DNA of 64,000 nt from Aestuariivivens insulae (GCF_022662195.1 NZ_JAKMCS010000009.1:1-64000); one strand, 5' to 3'; shown: positions 28,275 to 38,359, numbered from the stretch's first letter. Notes: a model not told the origin generated them from the sequence alone. Translations and numbers: made by a program.

Positions 28275-29186
28275 ATGAAAGCATTAGTAATATCCGGAGG
28301 TGGTAGTAAAGGAGCCTATGCTGGTGGGGTAGCGCAGTACCTTATTCAGGAAATGGGATATGATTACGATATTTTTATAGGTACGTCTACAGGTAGTTTG
28401 TTGGTACCACATTTAGCCGCGGGAAAAATTGATAAGCTATACGATATCTATACGAATGTGCAGCAACACAATATTTTTAGCGTGAACCCCTTTATTCTAC
28501 GCAAGAAGGGGAATCGCGAATTTGTATCCATAGATTTTATTAATACGCTTTGGCAATTCATTAAAATGAAACGGACCTTTGGTGAAAGTAAATCGCTGAG
28601 ACGTCATATAAAAAAACATTTCACAATTGAAGAATACAATTTTATCAAGACCACTAAAGATGATGTTGTGGTTACCGTTTCTAATTTATCTAAAAACAGG
28701 GTAGAGTATAAGTCTATTAAGGATTGTAGCTATGAAGAGTTTTGTGATTGGATTTGGATTTCGTGCAACTACATTCCGTTTATGTCCTTGGTAAAGAAAA
28801 ATGGATTTGAGTACGCCGATGGAGGCTTAGGTTGTGTGGTACCTATTCGTGAAGCGATTTTAAGAGGTGCTACCGAAGTGGATGCCATTGTGTTGGAGTC
28901 GGAGTCTATGGAGTATAATAAGGTGTTGGGTAAAAACCCATTTTCGCTTTTAATAAACTTGTTTGGGCATTTATCCGATCAAATAGAGCGCAACGACATT
29001 ACCATAGGGAAGTTGGCGGCTAAAAACAGGGATGTTCAACTTAATTTATATTATACACCTTCAAAACTAACTGAAAACGCATTGATTTTTAATAAAAAAC
29101 TAATGACATCTTGGTGGCAGCAAGGCTTTGATTATGCAAAAGAAAAATTATCGCAAGCCAAGTATAACGAATTACGGATCGATTAG
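28275..29186 (+). CDS. Patatin-like phospholipase
   Basis: 303 residues, cytoplasmic by lack of a signal peptide. The oxyanion loop GGGSKGAYAGG (8-18), nucleophile elbow GTSTG with S38, and the DGG motif (in YADGGLG, about residue 182) give the Ser-Asp dyad of patatin lipases/acylhydrolases. Substrate unknown. It is immediately behind the M1 peptidase and its last 4 bases overlap the convergent gene at 29183. Confidence 0.9.
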   Translation: MKALVISGGGSKGAYAGGVAQYLIQEMGYDYDIFIGTSTGSLLVPHLAAGKIDKLYDIYTNVQQHNIFSVNPFILRKKGNREFVSIDFINTLWQFIKMKRTFGESKSLRRHIKKHFTIEEYNFIKTTKDDVVVTVSNLSKNRVEYKSIKDCSYEEFCDWIWISCNYIPFMSLVKKNGFEYADGGLGCVVPIREAILRGATEVDAIVLESESMEYNKVLGKNPFSLLINLFGHLSDQIERNDITIGKLAAKNRDVQLNLYYTPSKLTENALIFNKKLMTSWWQQGFDYAKEKLSQAKYNELRID

Positions 29187-29704
29187 AACAGTTCGCTAAG
29201 CTCTTCTTTAATAAATGATAATGCGGCATCACTAGGTGCTCTGCGATCCATCATTTCGGTTAAAATCACCTCGCGTAGCTTTTCGGCGGTCTCAGACTTT
29301 TTTAATAAACTGGCCTTTCTAATAAGCTGTATGGTTGCGTTTTTTGCAGCAGAAATGATGTTCCAACATTTATCGCTAATATAGATTTGCTGGGATAAAT
29401 TGTGCTCTAATTCCTGTTCAATGGTTTGTATAAGTAACGATTCATAATCTTCTTTGTTTGAAGAGATTGGAGGTACTCTTATAAGTAGTTTGTTAGGAGA
29501 AATGCGTTCTAAATACAAGGCCATTCTTTCATAGGCCTGCAGGCGTAGGGGAAGCGCTGTAACTTCTAAGTCTTTTTTTAGTAAAAAGCGTCTGCGCCCA
29601 TCTTCGTTTTTAGTATGTTCCTTAAAGAAATAATAAGCTAAAATCCCAACCACAAGAGAAGGAATCATATACATGAATAGGTCAACAATACGAGTAGCGT
29701 CCAT
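29183..29704 (-). CDS. Conserved membrane-anchored protein of unknown function
   Basis: 173 residues. One N-terminal membrane segment (about 10-27, IPSLVVGILAYYFF) is followed by a soluble helical region with PLRLQAYERMALYLERISP and EQELEHNLSQQIYIS. The pattern is typical of a small family conserved in Bacteroidota (DUF7935-like, tentative). No catalytic motif seen. Its stop overlaps the patatin stop by 4 bases. The 129-base region upstream holds only an AT-rich hairpin near 29811-29827. Confidence 0.75.
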   Translation of the reverse strand: MDATRIVDLFMYMIPSLVVGILAYYFFKEHTKNEDGRRRFLLKKDLEVTALPLRLQAYERMALYLERISPNKLLIRVPPISSNKEDYESLLIQTIEQELEHNLSQQIYISDKCWNIISAAKNATIQLIRKASLLKKSETAEKLREVILTEMMDRRAPSDAALSFIKEELSELF

Positions 29705-29833
29705 AAGCTTTTAATATAAGTTAATAGGTTAATAGATTATTGGTTTATAGGTTTTTTGACCATTATCTGATTTTAGAAACCCGACTTAGCAAGTGTTAAT
29801 TACTAAATCTACGGATTATTAATCCGTGAAGGT

Positions 29834-31381
29834 TTAGTTTTTTCCTCCCAAATATACACAATCTTTTAAGCTTTGCATTCCTAAAAAAGGAACAGGAGCT
29901 TTTTCGTAAGCATAGGTTCTGTTTAATTCTTTGGAGAGATTATGGTCGTCTACATTCATTTCAATATCCGACATTTTAAATTGGCAAGGGTGTTCGTAGC
30001 CGGCGGCATGGGTTATTTCAACAAGTTCTTTTCTAAAGGTCTTAAAATATTGTGCTAATCGTACCGACTTTAAGGTAGGGTCTATGCCATTTTGCAGCCA
30101 CTTACTTTGGGTAGCTACGCCGCTAGGGCAACGATTGGTATGGCATACCTGGGCCTGTATGCAACCTATGCTCATCATAGCTTCACGGGCTACATTTATG
30201 CAATCTACTCCCATTGCAAAAGCCATAGCGGCTTTTGCAGGAAAGCCTAATTTACCACTTCCAATAAAAACAATACGCTCTGTTAGGCCTTTGCTTAAAA
30301 ACAACTTGTATAGATCGCTAAATCCATATACCCATGGTAAGGATACATGGTCTGCGAAACTTGGTGGTGCGGCACCTGTTCCGCCTTCACCACCATCAAC
30401 GGTAATAAAATCGGGGCCTTTACCCGTTTCTTTCATTATATCTGCCAGCTCTTCCCATTGATCCAATTTGCCTATGGCTGCTTTAATACCCACTGGTAAC
30501 CCAGTTTTTTTAGCAATGTCTTCTATAAAATTGACCATCTCCGGTATGTTAGAAAAAGCCTTATGGTTTGGAGGGGACAGCACGTCTTTACCAATTTCAA
30601 CACCTCGTATTCTTGCTATTTCCCTAGAGATTTTTGCTCCAGGCAATACACCGCCCTTACCAGGCTTAGCGCCCTGTGATAACTTGATTTCTATAGCGCG
30701 TATGAACGGATTGTCGTCAACGAGTTGCACAAGCTTTTCCATGGAAAATCCACCATCTTTTGAGCGACACCCGAAGTAGCCTGTCCCAAAGTGAAAAATA
30801 ACATCTCCGCCATTACTGTGATAGGGCGACAAACCGCCTTCCCCTGTATTATGGTATGCCCCAGCTATTTTTGCGCCCTTGTTAAGAGATTCAATGGCTT
30901 TAGCCGATAAAGACCCAAAACTCATGGCCGAGATATTGATAACTGAAGCTGGCCGATAAGGTCTTTTTCGCTTGTTGAACTCACCCATGACTTTGGCACT
31001 AGGCAAAAACGTTTTGTCAATACTATTTGGGTGCGAAGCATCTATAGTAAATGGAATCATTGCGTTGTTAATGAATATATGCTGGTGTGCATAAATATCC
31101 CTATCGGTGCCAAAACCTTCGTAATTGTTTTCTTTTTTTGCAGAGGCATAAATCCAACTCCGTTCAATACGGTTAAAAGGCAATTCCTCTCTATTGTTGG
31201 CAACAAGATACTGCCTTAGTTCTGGGCCAATTTTTTCCAGTAGATATCTTAAATGACCAATAACGGGGTAGTTATGGGTAATGGTGTGGTTTCTTTGTAA
31301 AAACACATCCCTAATAGCAATGACAACCAAAATAAAAAGGGCCCATTGCCACCAAGAAATATGGGATAGAAAATCTAACAT
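29834..31381 (-). CDS. FMN-binding glutamate synthase-family protein
   Basis: 515 residues. An N-terminal membrane helix (WWQWALFILVVIAI) precedes a complete glutamate-synthase FMN domain: NISAMSFGSLSAKAIESLN, NTGEGGLSPYH, EIKLSQGAKPGKGG, and VDGGEGGTGAAP. A cysteine cluster CIQAQVCHTNRCPSGVATQ could hold an Fe-S cluster as in GltB. No amidotransferase domain is present, so it is not a full glutamate synthase; the physiological reaction is unknown. It starts 10 bases after the M20 amidohydrolase. Confidence 0.88.
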   Translation of the reverse strand: MLDFLSHISWWQWALFILVVIAIRDVFLQRNHTITHNYPVIGHLRYLLEKIGPELRQYLVANNREELPFNRIERSWIYASAKKENNYEGFGTDRDIYAHQHIFINNAMIPFTIDASHPNSIDKTFLPSAKVMGEFNKRKRPYRPASVINISAMSFGSLSAKAIESLNKGAKIAGAYHNTGEGGLSPYHSNGGDVIFHFGTGYFGCRSKDGGFSMEKLVQLVDDNPFIRAIEIKLSQGAKPGKGGVLPGAKISREIARIRGVEIGKDVLSPPNHKAFSNIPEMVNFIEDIAKKTGLPVGIKAAIGKLDQWEELADIMKETGKGPDFITVDGGEGGTGAAPPSFADHVSLPWVYGFSDLYKLFLSKGLTERIVFIGSGKLGFPAKAAMAFAMGVDCINVAREAMMSIGCIQAQVCHTNRCPSGVATQSKWLQNGIDPTLKSVRLAQYFKTFRKELVEITHAAGYEHPCQFKMSDIEMNVDDHNLSKELNRTYAYEKAPVPFLGMQSLKDCVYLGGKN

Positions 31382-31391
31382 GGTAAGAGGT

Positions 31392-32663
31392 TTACTGGTT
31401 TAAATAATCAAAAGTAATTTGGGTTAAGGCTTTAACTCCTAGGAGCAATCCGCTTTCATCAATAAAAAAATCTGGTGTGTGGTGCGGAAAGGCTTCGGTT
31501 GTGCCTTTGGTCATGCCGCCCAAAAAGAAATAAAATCCGGGAACCTGTTCTTGAAAATAGGAAAAGTCCTCGCCGCCAGTAATTGCTTTGCTCAAAATAA
31601 CATGTTCCGTACCGGCAACTTTTTGTAATGAAGGCAACATTTGTTTTACCAATTCGGGATCGTTATAGGTAATGGTTGTATTTTCTTGAAACTCTATTGT
31701 AGCGCTGCCACCATAAGCTTTTGCGATGGTCTCGGTCATTTCGGTCATGCGCGTGATAATGTGTGTTCTCATTTTTGGGTCTAAAGTCCTAACGGTTCCT
31801 ATCATCTCGGCACTTTCTGGTATAATATTAAATCGTACGCCACTGGTTATTTTTCCAACGGTGATAACGGCTGGCTCAACAAGTAGATTCGATTCCCTAC
31901 TAATGATACTTTGAAACCCATCAATTATTTTAGCTGAAATATAAATGGGATCGACACCATTCCATGGAGCAGAACCATGGGTTTGCTTCCCTTTTACGTT
32001 AACTACAAAGCGCTCAACGGAAGCCATAAAACCTTCAGGTTTGTACTTAATTTGACCAACTGGAATGTTAGACCGAATATGTAACCCAAAGATGGCATCC
32101 ACTTTAGGGTTTTCCAATACTCCTTCTTTAATCATAAGGGGAGCTCCGCCTTCTTCACCTGGTGGCGGGCCTTCTTCTGCTGGTTGAAAAATAAATTTAA
32201 CCGTACCTTTAATTTTATCTTTGTTTTGGGACAGTATCTCAGCTACACCCATTAAAATAGCCGTATGGGTATCGTGCCCACAAGCATGCATCACACCGGT
32301 TTCAGTGTTTAAAAATGTGGTTTTCACTTCAGATTTAAATGGTAAATCATTGCGTTCGGTTACTGGTAGGGCATCAATATCGGCACGTAAGGCTATAACT
32401 TTTCCGGACTGTTCTCCTTGTAGTATGCCCACAACCCCGGTATGGGCTACCCCTGTTTGCACTTCCAATCCCAGAGCTTTTAAGTGCTCGGCAATGGTCT
32501 CGGCAGTATTAAATTCCCTATTGGACAGCTCTGGGTTTTGGTGAAAATGCCGCCGCCATTCAACAACCTTAGGTTCAATATCTTTAAATTGTTGGTCCAG
32601 GCTCGTTTGCCCAAAAGCAAGAACGGTTCCGAAGAAGGTAAAAAAGAGAAAAGTATATTTCAT
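31392..32663 (-). CDS. M20-family amidohydrolase, exported
   Basis: 423 residues from the ATG at 32663 (MKYTFLFFTFFGTVLAFGQ signal peptide); a TTG at 32681 would extend it by 6. Motifs match N-acyl-amino-acid/hippurate hydrolases: RADIDALPV, MHACGHDTHTA, FQPAEEG and the C-terminal ITGGEDFSYF. It hydrolyses an N-acyl amino acid or peptide bond in the periplasm. The FMN protein lies downstream at 10 bases. Confidence 0.92.
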   Translation of the reverse strand: MKYTFLFFTFFGTVLAFGQTSLDQQFKDIEPKVVEWRRHFHQNPELSNREFNTAETIAEHLKALGLEVQTGVAHTGVVGILQGEQSGKVIALRADIDALPVTERNDLPFKSEVKTTFLNTETGVMHACGHDTHTAILMGVAEILSQNKDKIKGTVKFIFQPAEEGPPPGEEGGAPLMIKEGVLENPKVDAIFGLHIRSNIPVGQIKYKPEGFMASVERFVVNVKGKQTHGSAPWNGVDPIYISAKIIDGFQSIISRESNLLVEPAVITVGKITSGVRFNIIPESAEMIGTVRTLDPKMRTHIITRMTEMTETIAKAYGGSATIEFQENTTITYNDPELVKQMLPSLQKVAGTEHVILSKAITGGEDFSYFQEQVPGFYFFLGGMTKGTTEAFPHHTPDFFIDESGLLLGVKALTQITFDYLNQ

Positions 32664-32802
32664 AACGCACTGTGTTTTCAAGTCTAAAGATATTCAAAAT
32701 TTTATAATGCACAGGGAGGGGACAATTGTTTATAATTATTAATAAAATGGCTTATTTAAAAGCATAACATTGGTTATTTTCACGGTTTAAAATGAATTTG
32801 AT

Positions 32803-35172
32803 TTGGAGAAGTATTTAAGTCAGTTAAATGAAGCACAGTTAGCTCCTACATTACAGATAGATGGCCCTATGATTGTTATAGCTGGAGCGGGGTCTGGGAA
32901 AACCCGGGTGTTAACTTATCGCATAGCCTATATGATGAGTAAGGGTATTGATGCCTTTAATATTTTGGCATTGACCTTTACCAATAAGGCGGCGCGTGAA
33001 ATGAAAGAACGTATTGCTACTATTGTAGGCGATAGCGAAGCCAAAAATTTATGGATGGGAACCTTCCACTCGGTATTTTCCAAAATATTGCGTATTGAAG
33101 CCGATAAATTGGGTTACCCGAGTAATTTTACAATTTATGATACCCAGGATTCAGATAGATTGATAGCATCTATCATCAAGGAAATGAATCTGGATAAGGA
33201 TATTTATAAGTACAAACAAATACGATCCCGTATTTCATCATATAAAAACAGTTTGATTACGGTTCGTGCGTATTTTCAAAATCAAGAACTTATTGAAGCC
33301 GATACCATGGCACGCCGCCCTAGAATGGGGGATGTTTATAAGGAATATGTGGATCGCTGTTTTAAAGCAGGGGCGATGGATTTTGATGATTTGCTTTTAA
33401 AAACCAATGAGTTGTTAACGCGTTTTCCGGAGGTTTTGGCTAAATATCAAAATCGTTTTAAATACATTTTGGTGGATGAGTATCAAGATACCAACCATTC
33501 CCAGTATTTGATTGTTAGGGCGCTTTCCGATAAGTTTCAAAACATTTGTGTTGTAGGTGATGATGCGCAGAGTATTTATGCGTTTCGTGGTGCGAATATT
33601 AATAACATCCTTAATTTCCAAAAGGACTATGACGATGTTAATCTTTACCGATTGGAACAGAACTATCGTTCCACTAAAAATATTGTCAATGCAGCGAATT
33701 CCATTATAGATAAAAACCAAACCAAGTTGGATAAAGTGGTTTGGACTGCGAATGAAGAAGGACCAAAAATAAAGGTAAACCGTTCGTTGACCGATAGTGA
33801 TGAAGGGCGTTATGTCGCCAGTACTATTTTTGAAAACAAAATGGAGCATCAACTAAAAAACAGTGATTTTGCTGTATTGTACAGAACCAATGCACAATCC
33901 CGTTCTATAGAAGATGCTTTGCGAAAGCGTGATATTAAGTATCGAATTTATGGAGGTTTGTCGTTTTATCAACGTAAAGAGATTAAGGATGTCCTGTCGT
34001 ATTTGCGATTAATTATTAACCCTGCCGATGAAGAAGCCTTAAAGCGCGTGATTAACTTTCCGCCACGTGGTATTGGCCAAACAACGGTTGATAGGTTAAT
34101 CGTTGCAGCAAATGGCTATAATAAGTCCATTTTCGATGTCATGAAAAACATTGATGCTGTTGATATTAAGATCAATAGTGGAACTAAAGCCAAGTTACAA
34201 GATTTTGTAACGCTTCTTGAAAGCTATCAGGTGATGAACCAAACGGCCGATGTGTTTGAATTGGCAGAGCATGTTACCCGAACCAGTGGATTGATTAGGG
34301 AGTTCAATAAAGATGGAACGCCAGAAGGGGTAACCCGAATGGAAAACATTGAAGAGCTTTTAAACGGTATGAAAGATTTTGTGGAAGGACAAAAAGAATT
34401 GGTAGACTCCACAGGATCGTTGGCCGAATTTTTAGAAGACGTAGCTCTGGCAACCGATTTGGATAATGATAAAGACGATCAAGACAGTGTTGCTTTAATG
34501 ACCATTCACTTGGCTAAAGGTTTGGAATTTCCGTATGTTTACATTGTTGGCTTAGAAGAAGACTTGTTTCCTAGTGCTATGAGTATGAACACGCGTAGCG
34601 AACTGGAGGAAGAACGGCGTTTGTTTTATGTAGCATTAACGCGGGCCGAAAAGCAGGCTTATCTAACTTATGCCTTGTCGAGATACCGTTGGGGGAAATT
34701 GGTCGATTCAGACCCTAGTCGTTTTATTGAAGAAATTGACGAAGCGTACTTAGATGTTGTTACACCTATTGAAGAACGTCGTTTTAACCCAATGCTGGAT
34801 GCCGATATTTTTGGTGATGCCATCCCAGAGCAAAGTCGGAGGGTAGAGCCTAATAAATTAAGATTTAAACCAGCAAAACAACCAGCCTTTAATAAAGGGG
34901 CTAAAAAAACACAACCCGAGAAGTTTCAGGTTAGCACCCCTAAAAACCTGAAGCCGGTTTCAAAAACTTCTAACAGCTCCCAAGATGAAAGTGCCAATTT
35001 ATTTGATAATAATTTGGCTGTAGGAAATATGGTAGAGCATATTCGTTTTGGAACAGGAGAAGTTTTAAAAATAGAAGGCAAAGGAGCCGATACAAAAGCC
35101 GAGATTAAGTTTAGCCATGGCGGCGTTAAAAAATTATTGCTACGATTTGCTAAATTGAAGGTTATTGGATAA
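32803..35172 (+). CDS. UvrD/PcrA-type superfamily 1 DNA helicase
   Basis: 789 residues. Full set of SF1A motifs: AGAGSGKTRVLTYR (motif I), LALTFTNKAAREMKER (Ia), VDEYQDTNHSQY (II), VGDDAQSIYAFRGA (III), LEQNYRST (IV), MTIHLAKGLEFPYV (V) and FYVALTRAE (VI). The C-terminus has a PcrA/UvrD-like tail ending in a short Tudor-like module (GTGEVLKIEGKG). It unwinds DNA in repair and replication. The start is a TTG at 32803; the ATG at 32792 is in another frame. Confidence 0.93.
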   Translation: MEKYLSQLNEAQLAPTLQIDGPMIVIAGAGSGKTRVLTYRIAYMMSKGIDAFNILALTFTNKAAREMKERIATIVGDSEAKNLWMGTFHSVFSKILRIEADKLGYPSNFTIYDTQDSDRLIASIIKEMNLDKDIYKYKQIRSRISSYKNSLITVRAYFQNQELIEADTMARRPRMGDVYKEYVDRCFKAGAMDFDDLLLKTNELLTRFPEVLAKYQNRFKYILVDEYQDTNHSQYLIVRALSDKFQNICVVGDDAQSIYAFRGANINNILNFQKDYDDVNLYRLEQNYRSTKNIVNAANSIIDKNQTKLDKVVWTANEEGPKIKVNRSLTDSDEGRYVASTIFENKMEHQLKNSDFAVLYRTNAQSRSIEDALRKRDIKYRIYGGLSFYQRKEIKDVLSYLRLIINPADEEALKRVINFPPRGIGQTTVDRLIVAANGYNKSIFDVMKNIDAVDIKINSGTKAKLQDFVTLLESYQVMNQTADVFELAEHVTRTSGLIREFNKDGTPEGVTRMENIEELLNGMKDFVEGQKELVDSTGSLAEFLEDVALATDLDNDKDDQDSVALMTIHLAKGLEFPYVYIVGLEEDLFPSAMSMNTRSELEEERRLFYVALTRAEKQAYLTYALSRYRWGKLVDSDPSRFIEEIDEAYLDVVTPIEERRFNPMLDADIFGDAIPEQSRRVEPNKLRFKPAKQPAFNKGAKKTQPEKFQVSTPKNLKPVSKTSNSSQDESANLFDNNLAVGNMVEHIRFGTGEVLKIEGKGADTKAEIKFSHGGVKKLLLRFAKLKVIG

Positions 35173-35217
35173 GCTTAAACTTGAAGCGTTAAATTTAAGT
35201 TTGTAGTTGGTTTTTCT

Positions 35218-36258
35218 TTAAAAGTATGTTTTAACTGCAAATTCAAATTGGTTAATAAAAATGTCCTTGAAATTAGATATGTTGTTTTGCTCATAAAACA
35301 ACAACATTGCCTTTTTGTAATCAATTGAGTTAACAGTTCTGAATGATAATGGACAATAGTTATAATTTATTAAAATAGCATTACTTACTATTCTTGCCGT
35401 TCTTTTGTTTCCGTCCGTGAATGGCTGAATATAGGAAATCAATACCAGAGCTAGTAATGCTTTTTCAAAAACACTTTTCTTTCCATTTATTACCTTGCAA
35501 GCTTCCCTTAGAGCTTCCATTATTTGGAACTCATTATCGAGTGGTTTATAATTTGTTCCTGAAATACCAACACGTCGTTTTCTTAAGTTTCTTTCAATAC
35601 CAAGCTCTTTGATCAAGATGTTATGAATATCCTCTATTTTTGATACTCTCAATGGATTTAAATAGTTTTTGTTTTCAATTATGAAATCAAGGGCGTCTTT
35701 ATGGTTTAAAAGCATAATAGCTTCTTCCTTTGTTTTGCCTGAAGCGGTTTGTTTTTCTTTTAACAATCGTTCGGTCTCCAATAGTGAATAGGTGTTGCCT
35801 TCAATTTGAGAAGATTTCCAGCTCAAGTCAATGGCAAGTCTATCGAGTTCTTTTTGGTAGTCGGAAGGGGTGAGCTCTATAATGTTTTTTTCGTATTCTT
35901 TTTGCAGTAAATTGAGTTTGCTTAATTCACTTTCTGTAAACACATTATTTTTATTCAGAATATCTTTGATCAACTCAAAATTGAAGGTTTCCTTTATTTG
36001 TCTTTCATCAATTTCGTTTTCATAATATTTGTCGATGTCTATTGGCTGGATAAGTTCAAAAGATGGAGATAGAAAGTATTTTGTCCCTTTACCTTGACCT
36101 TCTGAAACTACATAACCTTTAGAAATTAACTTTGTTAAGGATCGTTTAAGTGTAGCGTAACTCACAGGAATGGTTATGCCTTCAAAAATCTCTTTGGAAG
36201 AATTTCCTTTTTTCTCTCTTATAAAATTTATGATTTGTTCGTCTCGTTCACTAATCAT
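35218..36258 (-). CDS. Fic-family protein with winged-helix N-terminus and a glutamine in place of the catalytic histidine
   Basis: 346 residues. The first 70 residues form a winged helix (FIREKKGNSSKEIFEG, then YATLKRSLTKLISKGYV). The central region carries the inhibitory motif SSQIEGN (S-x3-E-G/N) and the Fic core. The normal HPFx(D/E)GN(G/K)R motif reads IQPFTDGNKR, with Q278 where the catalytic histidine of AMP-transferring Fic enzymes stands. Fic proteins normally AMPylate proteins; this variant may be inactive, regulatory or use different chemistry. It is convergent with the helicase gene. Confidence 0.88.
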   Translation of the reverse strand: MISERDEQIINFIREKKGNSSKEIFEGITIPVSYATLKRSLTKLISKGYVVSEGQGKGTKYFLSPSFELIQPIDIDKYYENEIDERQIKETFNFELIKDILNKNNVFTESELSKLNLLQKEYEKNIIELTPSDYQKELDRLAIDLSWKSSQIEGNTYSLLETERLLKEKQTASGKTKEEAIMLLNHKDALDFIIENKNYLNPLRVSKIEDIHNILIKELGIERNLRKRRVGISGTNYKPLDNEFQIMEALREACKVINGKKSVFEKALLALVLISYIQPFTDGNKRTARIVSNAILINYNYCPLSFRTVNSIDYKKAMLLFYEQNNISNFKDIFINQFEFAVKTYF

Positions 36259-36371
36259 TTCAATATTTTAAGCTCATAAATATAACCATTAAAGCTCATA
36301 TAAGTGTAATTTTGACCAATGTTTTTATTTTATATGAGCTACAACTGTATACCAGTTAAATTCATTATACA

Positions 36372-37340
36372 CTAACGAACCATATAAACAGAATTAATGT
36401 GCCCATCGCCATCATATTCCATAACGGGGTTTTCGGGGTCGACGAGCCATTCGCCATCCACAATAAATTTATAATGATGCTTCCCGCCAGAAAGGCGAAT
36501 GGTGTAATACCAGCCTTCGTCGGTTTTGATCATTTTTAAATCATTTTCAGACCAATTATTAAAAGAGCCTGCTAGTATAACCCTATGGGCATTGGCGTGA
36601 TTGGGCAGGAAGAAGGTAATGGGCTTTTTAATATCTATTACCGAATTGTACTCGCCATATTCATTTTCAATTTTATTGGGGTTGTGGGGGTCTTCCATCC
36701 ATTGCCCATCTACTATAAATCTATAGGCATATTCACCGGGGTTTATATTTAAGGTCAGTTCCCATCCGCCATTTACCTTATGCATTCTAAATAAAGATTC
36801 GTTCCATTTATTAAAACTGCCGGCAACAATGACTTTTTTGGCATGTTCATAGCCCTTGAGTTTAAAGCGGGCATTGCCATTTTTATCGGGGTAGGCCATG
36901 TACATTTTTAAGTTGTAAACACCTCTTAACCTTAAACCATATTTTGTGGCTTTGGCAATATTAGGATCATCACGAGAGGGCTCTACCCAATAGGCATTAT
37001 TAATAACGTATTTGAATTCCCATGAAAAAGCATCGGAAAAATCGGTTATATTTTTTCTAAGCTCATAGATATTGTCATTAATTTTGGCCATGCGCCATTG
37101 TTTCATGGACCAATTATTGAACTCACCAGAAACGACTACGCTTTCAATATCAAAATCCCTAAAATCGAGTTTTACGCTCGAGTTGTCTTTTGTTACTTTG
37201 TCGTAATCACGCCTATCGAACGTAAAAACCACTTCGTCACCTTCAATTCTATAACCTTTCAAAGGCAATTCTTGCGAGCTCACAATTAAAGGCACTAGAA
37301 ATAGAATGAATAGGATGCTATGTAAACCTGTAATTTTCAA
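36372..37340 (-). CDS. Exported protein with three glycogen-binding-like (CBM48/AMPK-beta) domains
   Basis: 322 residues with a signal peptide (about 1-22). Three successive Ig-like units each show the carbohydrate-binding pattern: VVSGEFNNWSMKQWRM, VIVAGSFNKWNESLFRM and VILAGSFNNWSENDLKM, each followed by a segment ending in a (Y/F)(K/R)F or FKY strand and DG/NN-x-W-x-(D/E)P. This matches AMPK-beta/CBM48 glycogen-binding domains with no catalytic domain attached. It may bind alpha-glucans or act in protein contacts. Its ATG overlaps the stop of the aspartic-protease gene by 4 bases, so the two are co-translated. Confidence 0.87.
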   Translation of the reverse strand: MKITGLHSILFILFLVPLIVSSQELPLKGYRIEGDEVVFTFDRRDYDKVTKDNSSVKLDFRDFDIESVVVSGEFNNWSMKQWRMAKINDNIYELRKNITDFSDAFSWEFKYVINNAYWVEPSRDDPNIAKATKYGLRLRGVYNLKMYMAYPDKNGNARFKLKGYEHAKKVIVAGSFNKWNESLFRMHKVNGGWELTLNINPGEYAYRFIVDGQWMEDPHNPNKIENEYGEYNSVIDIKKPITFFLPNHANAHRVILAGSFNNWSENDLKMIKTDEGWYYTIRLSGGKHHYKFIVDGEWLVDPENPVMEYDGDGHINSVYMVR

Positions 37341-38302
37341 AATCGTTGTATAGGGTAATTTATAAAATATAATTTTTCTTTCTGATAGTTTATAATGGTT
37401 CTTTTTTGCTTAAAAAATTCGTAGCCTAAAATACCGTCCAATTGCGTACCGAAGGCCTCATTCATTTGATTCAAATTGGTTAACACGGTATCCATTGGTC
37501 CAAAGTAAATAGTGTTACTCAATTTAACACGGTGCAATTTTCCTGCCAATACTTCAATCTCTTTGTTTGATGCTCCTGTAAGGACCAAGCGTTTCGTTGG
37601 AATAAAATATTTTAAGGCTTTACGTTTAACACTCTTGTTAATTTGGTTAAACTCTGCTGCTGTATCCAAGCCAAATCGCACTTTTTGGTCATTAATGCTT
37701 CCGTTTAATACAATAGTATGCTTTTTTAAAGAAAAATCAATACTATCGATTATTTTTTCCAAATATACTTTTTGTGCTAGCTTGTTTCCCAATCGGTCAA
37801 CTCGTGTTAATGTCATTTGATTTAAATACAAGTCAATAAACACCTCATAATCTTTAAGAATGCTATAACCTATAATGCCCAATAATTTTATTTTTTTTGA
37901 ATTTTCGATATGGGATAGATCAATAACATCAGAGGTCTTGTCCTGAAGTTTAAAATTATTCAAAAAGAATTCCTTAATCTGCTTTTCATATGGATTGTCT
38001 ATAGTGTTTATTACACCTGAAGTTGTGACGCCTTTATTTTGATGGTTATAAAGTTTTGGGAAATGTACTTTATTAAGAATCATATGCTCAGATCCGGTAT
38101 CGATAATAAAATTACCATTTTCACCTAAGAGCTGTCCTTCTATAACCATTAAGTGGTCTATTACTTTAAAGGGAATTCGGGTTGTATGCTCATTTACTAT
38201 TTCGGCTTTGGTAAGCAATATTGGTAAATTAACACCGTCTAGGGCAAAAGCAAAGTTACAGCCAATAAAAAATAGGAATATGCGAATTAGCCATCTAAAC
38301 AT
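37337..38302 (-). CDS. Exported retropepsin-like aspartic protease
   Basis: 321 residues with a hydrophobic N-terminus (about 1-20). Two aspartic-protease halves are visible: FIIDTGSEHMIL with D68, and GLDTAAEFNQ in the second half. In pepsin-like and retropepsin-like clan AA enzymes both aspartates act together; here the second site is D-T-A rather than D-T/S-G. It overlaps the glycogen-binding-domain gene by 4 bases. Substrate unknown. Confidence 0.83.
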   Translation of the reverse strand: MFRWLIRIFLFFIGCNFAFALDGVNLPILLTKAEIVNEHTTRIPFKVIDHLMVIEGQLLGENGNFIIDTGSEHMILNKVHFPKLYNHQNKGVTTSGVINTIDNPYEKQIKEFFLNNFKLQDKTSDVIDLSHIENSKKIKLLGIIGYSILKDYEVFIDLYLNQMTLTRVDRLGNKLAQKVYLEKIIDSIDFSLKKHTIVLNGSINDQKVRFGLDTAAEFNQINKSVKRKALKYFIPTKRLVLTGASNKEIEVLAGKLHRVKLSNTIYFGPMDTVLTNLNQMNEAFGTQLDGILGYEFFKQKRTIINYQKEKLYFINYPIQRF

Positions 38303-38359
38303 ATAATTAAGACTAAATTAAACTTGAAATGTTACAGTTTTTTTTATGATTTATGTTAA

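Noticed and set aside
29811-29827. Terminator for the FMN glutamate-synthase-like gene
   Set aside because: The stem is AT-rich and no T run follows on the minus strand; the T run lies on the wrong side.
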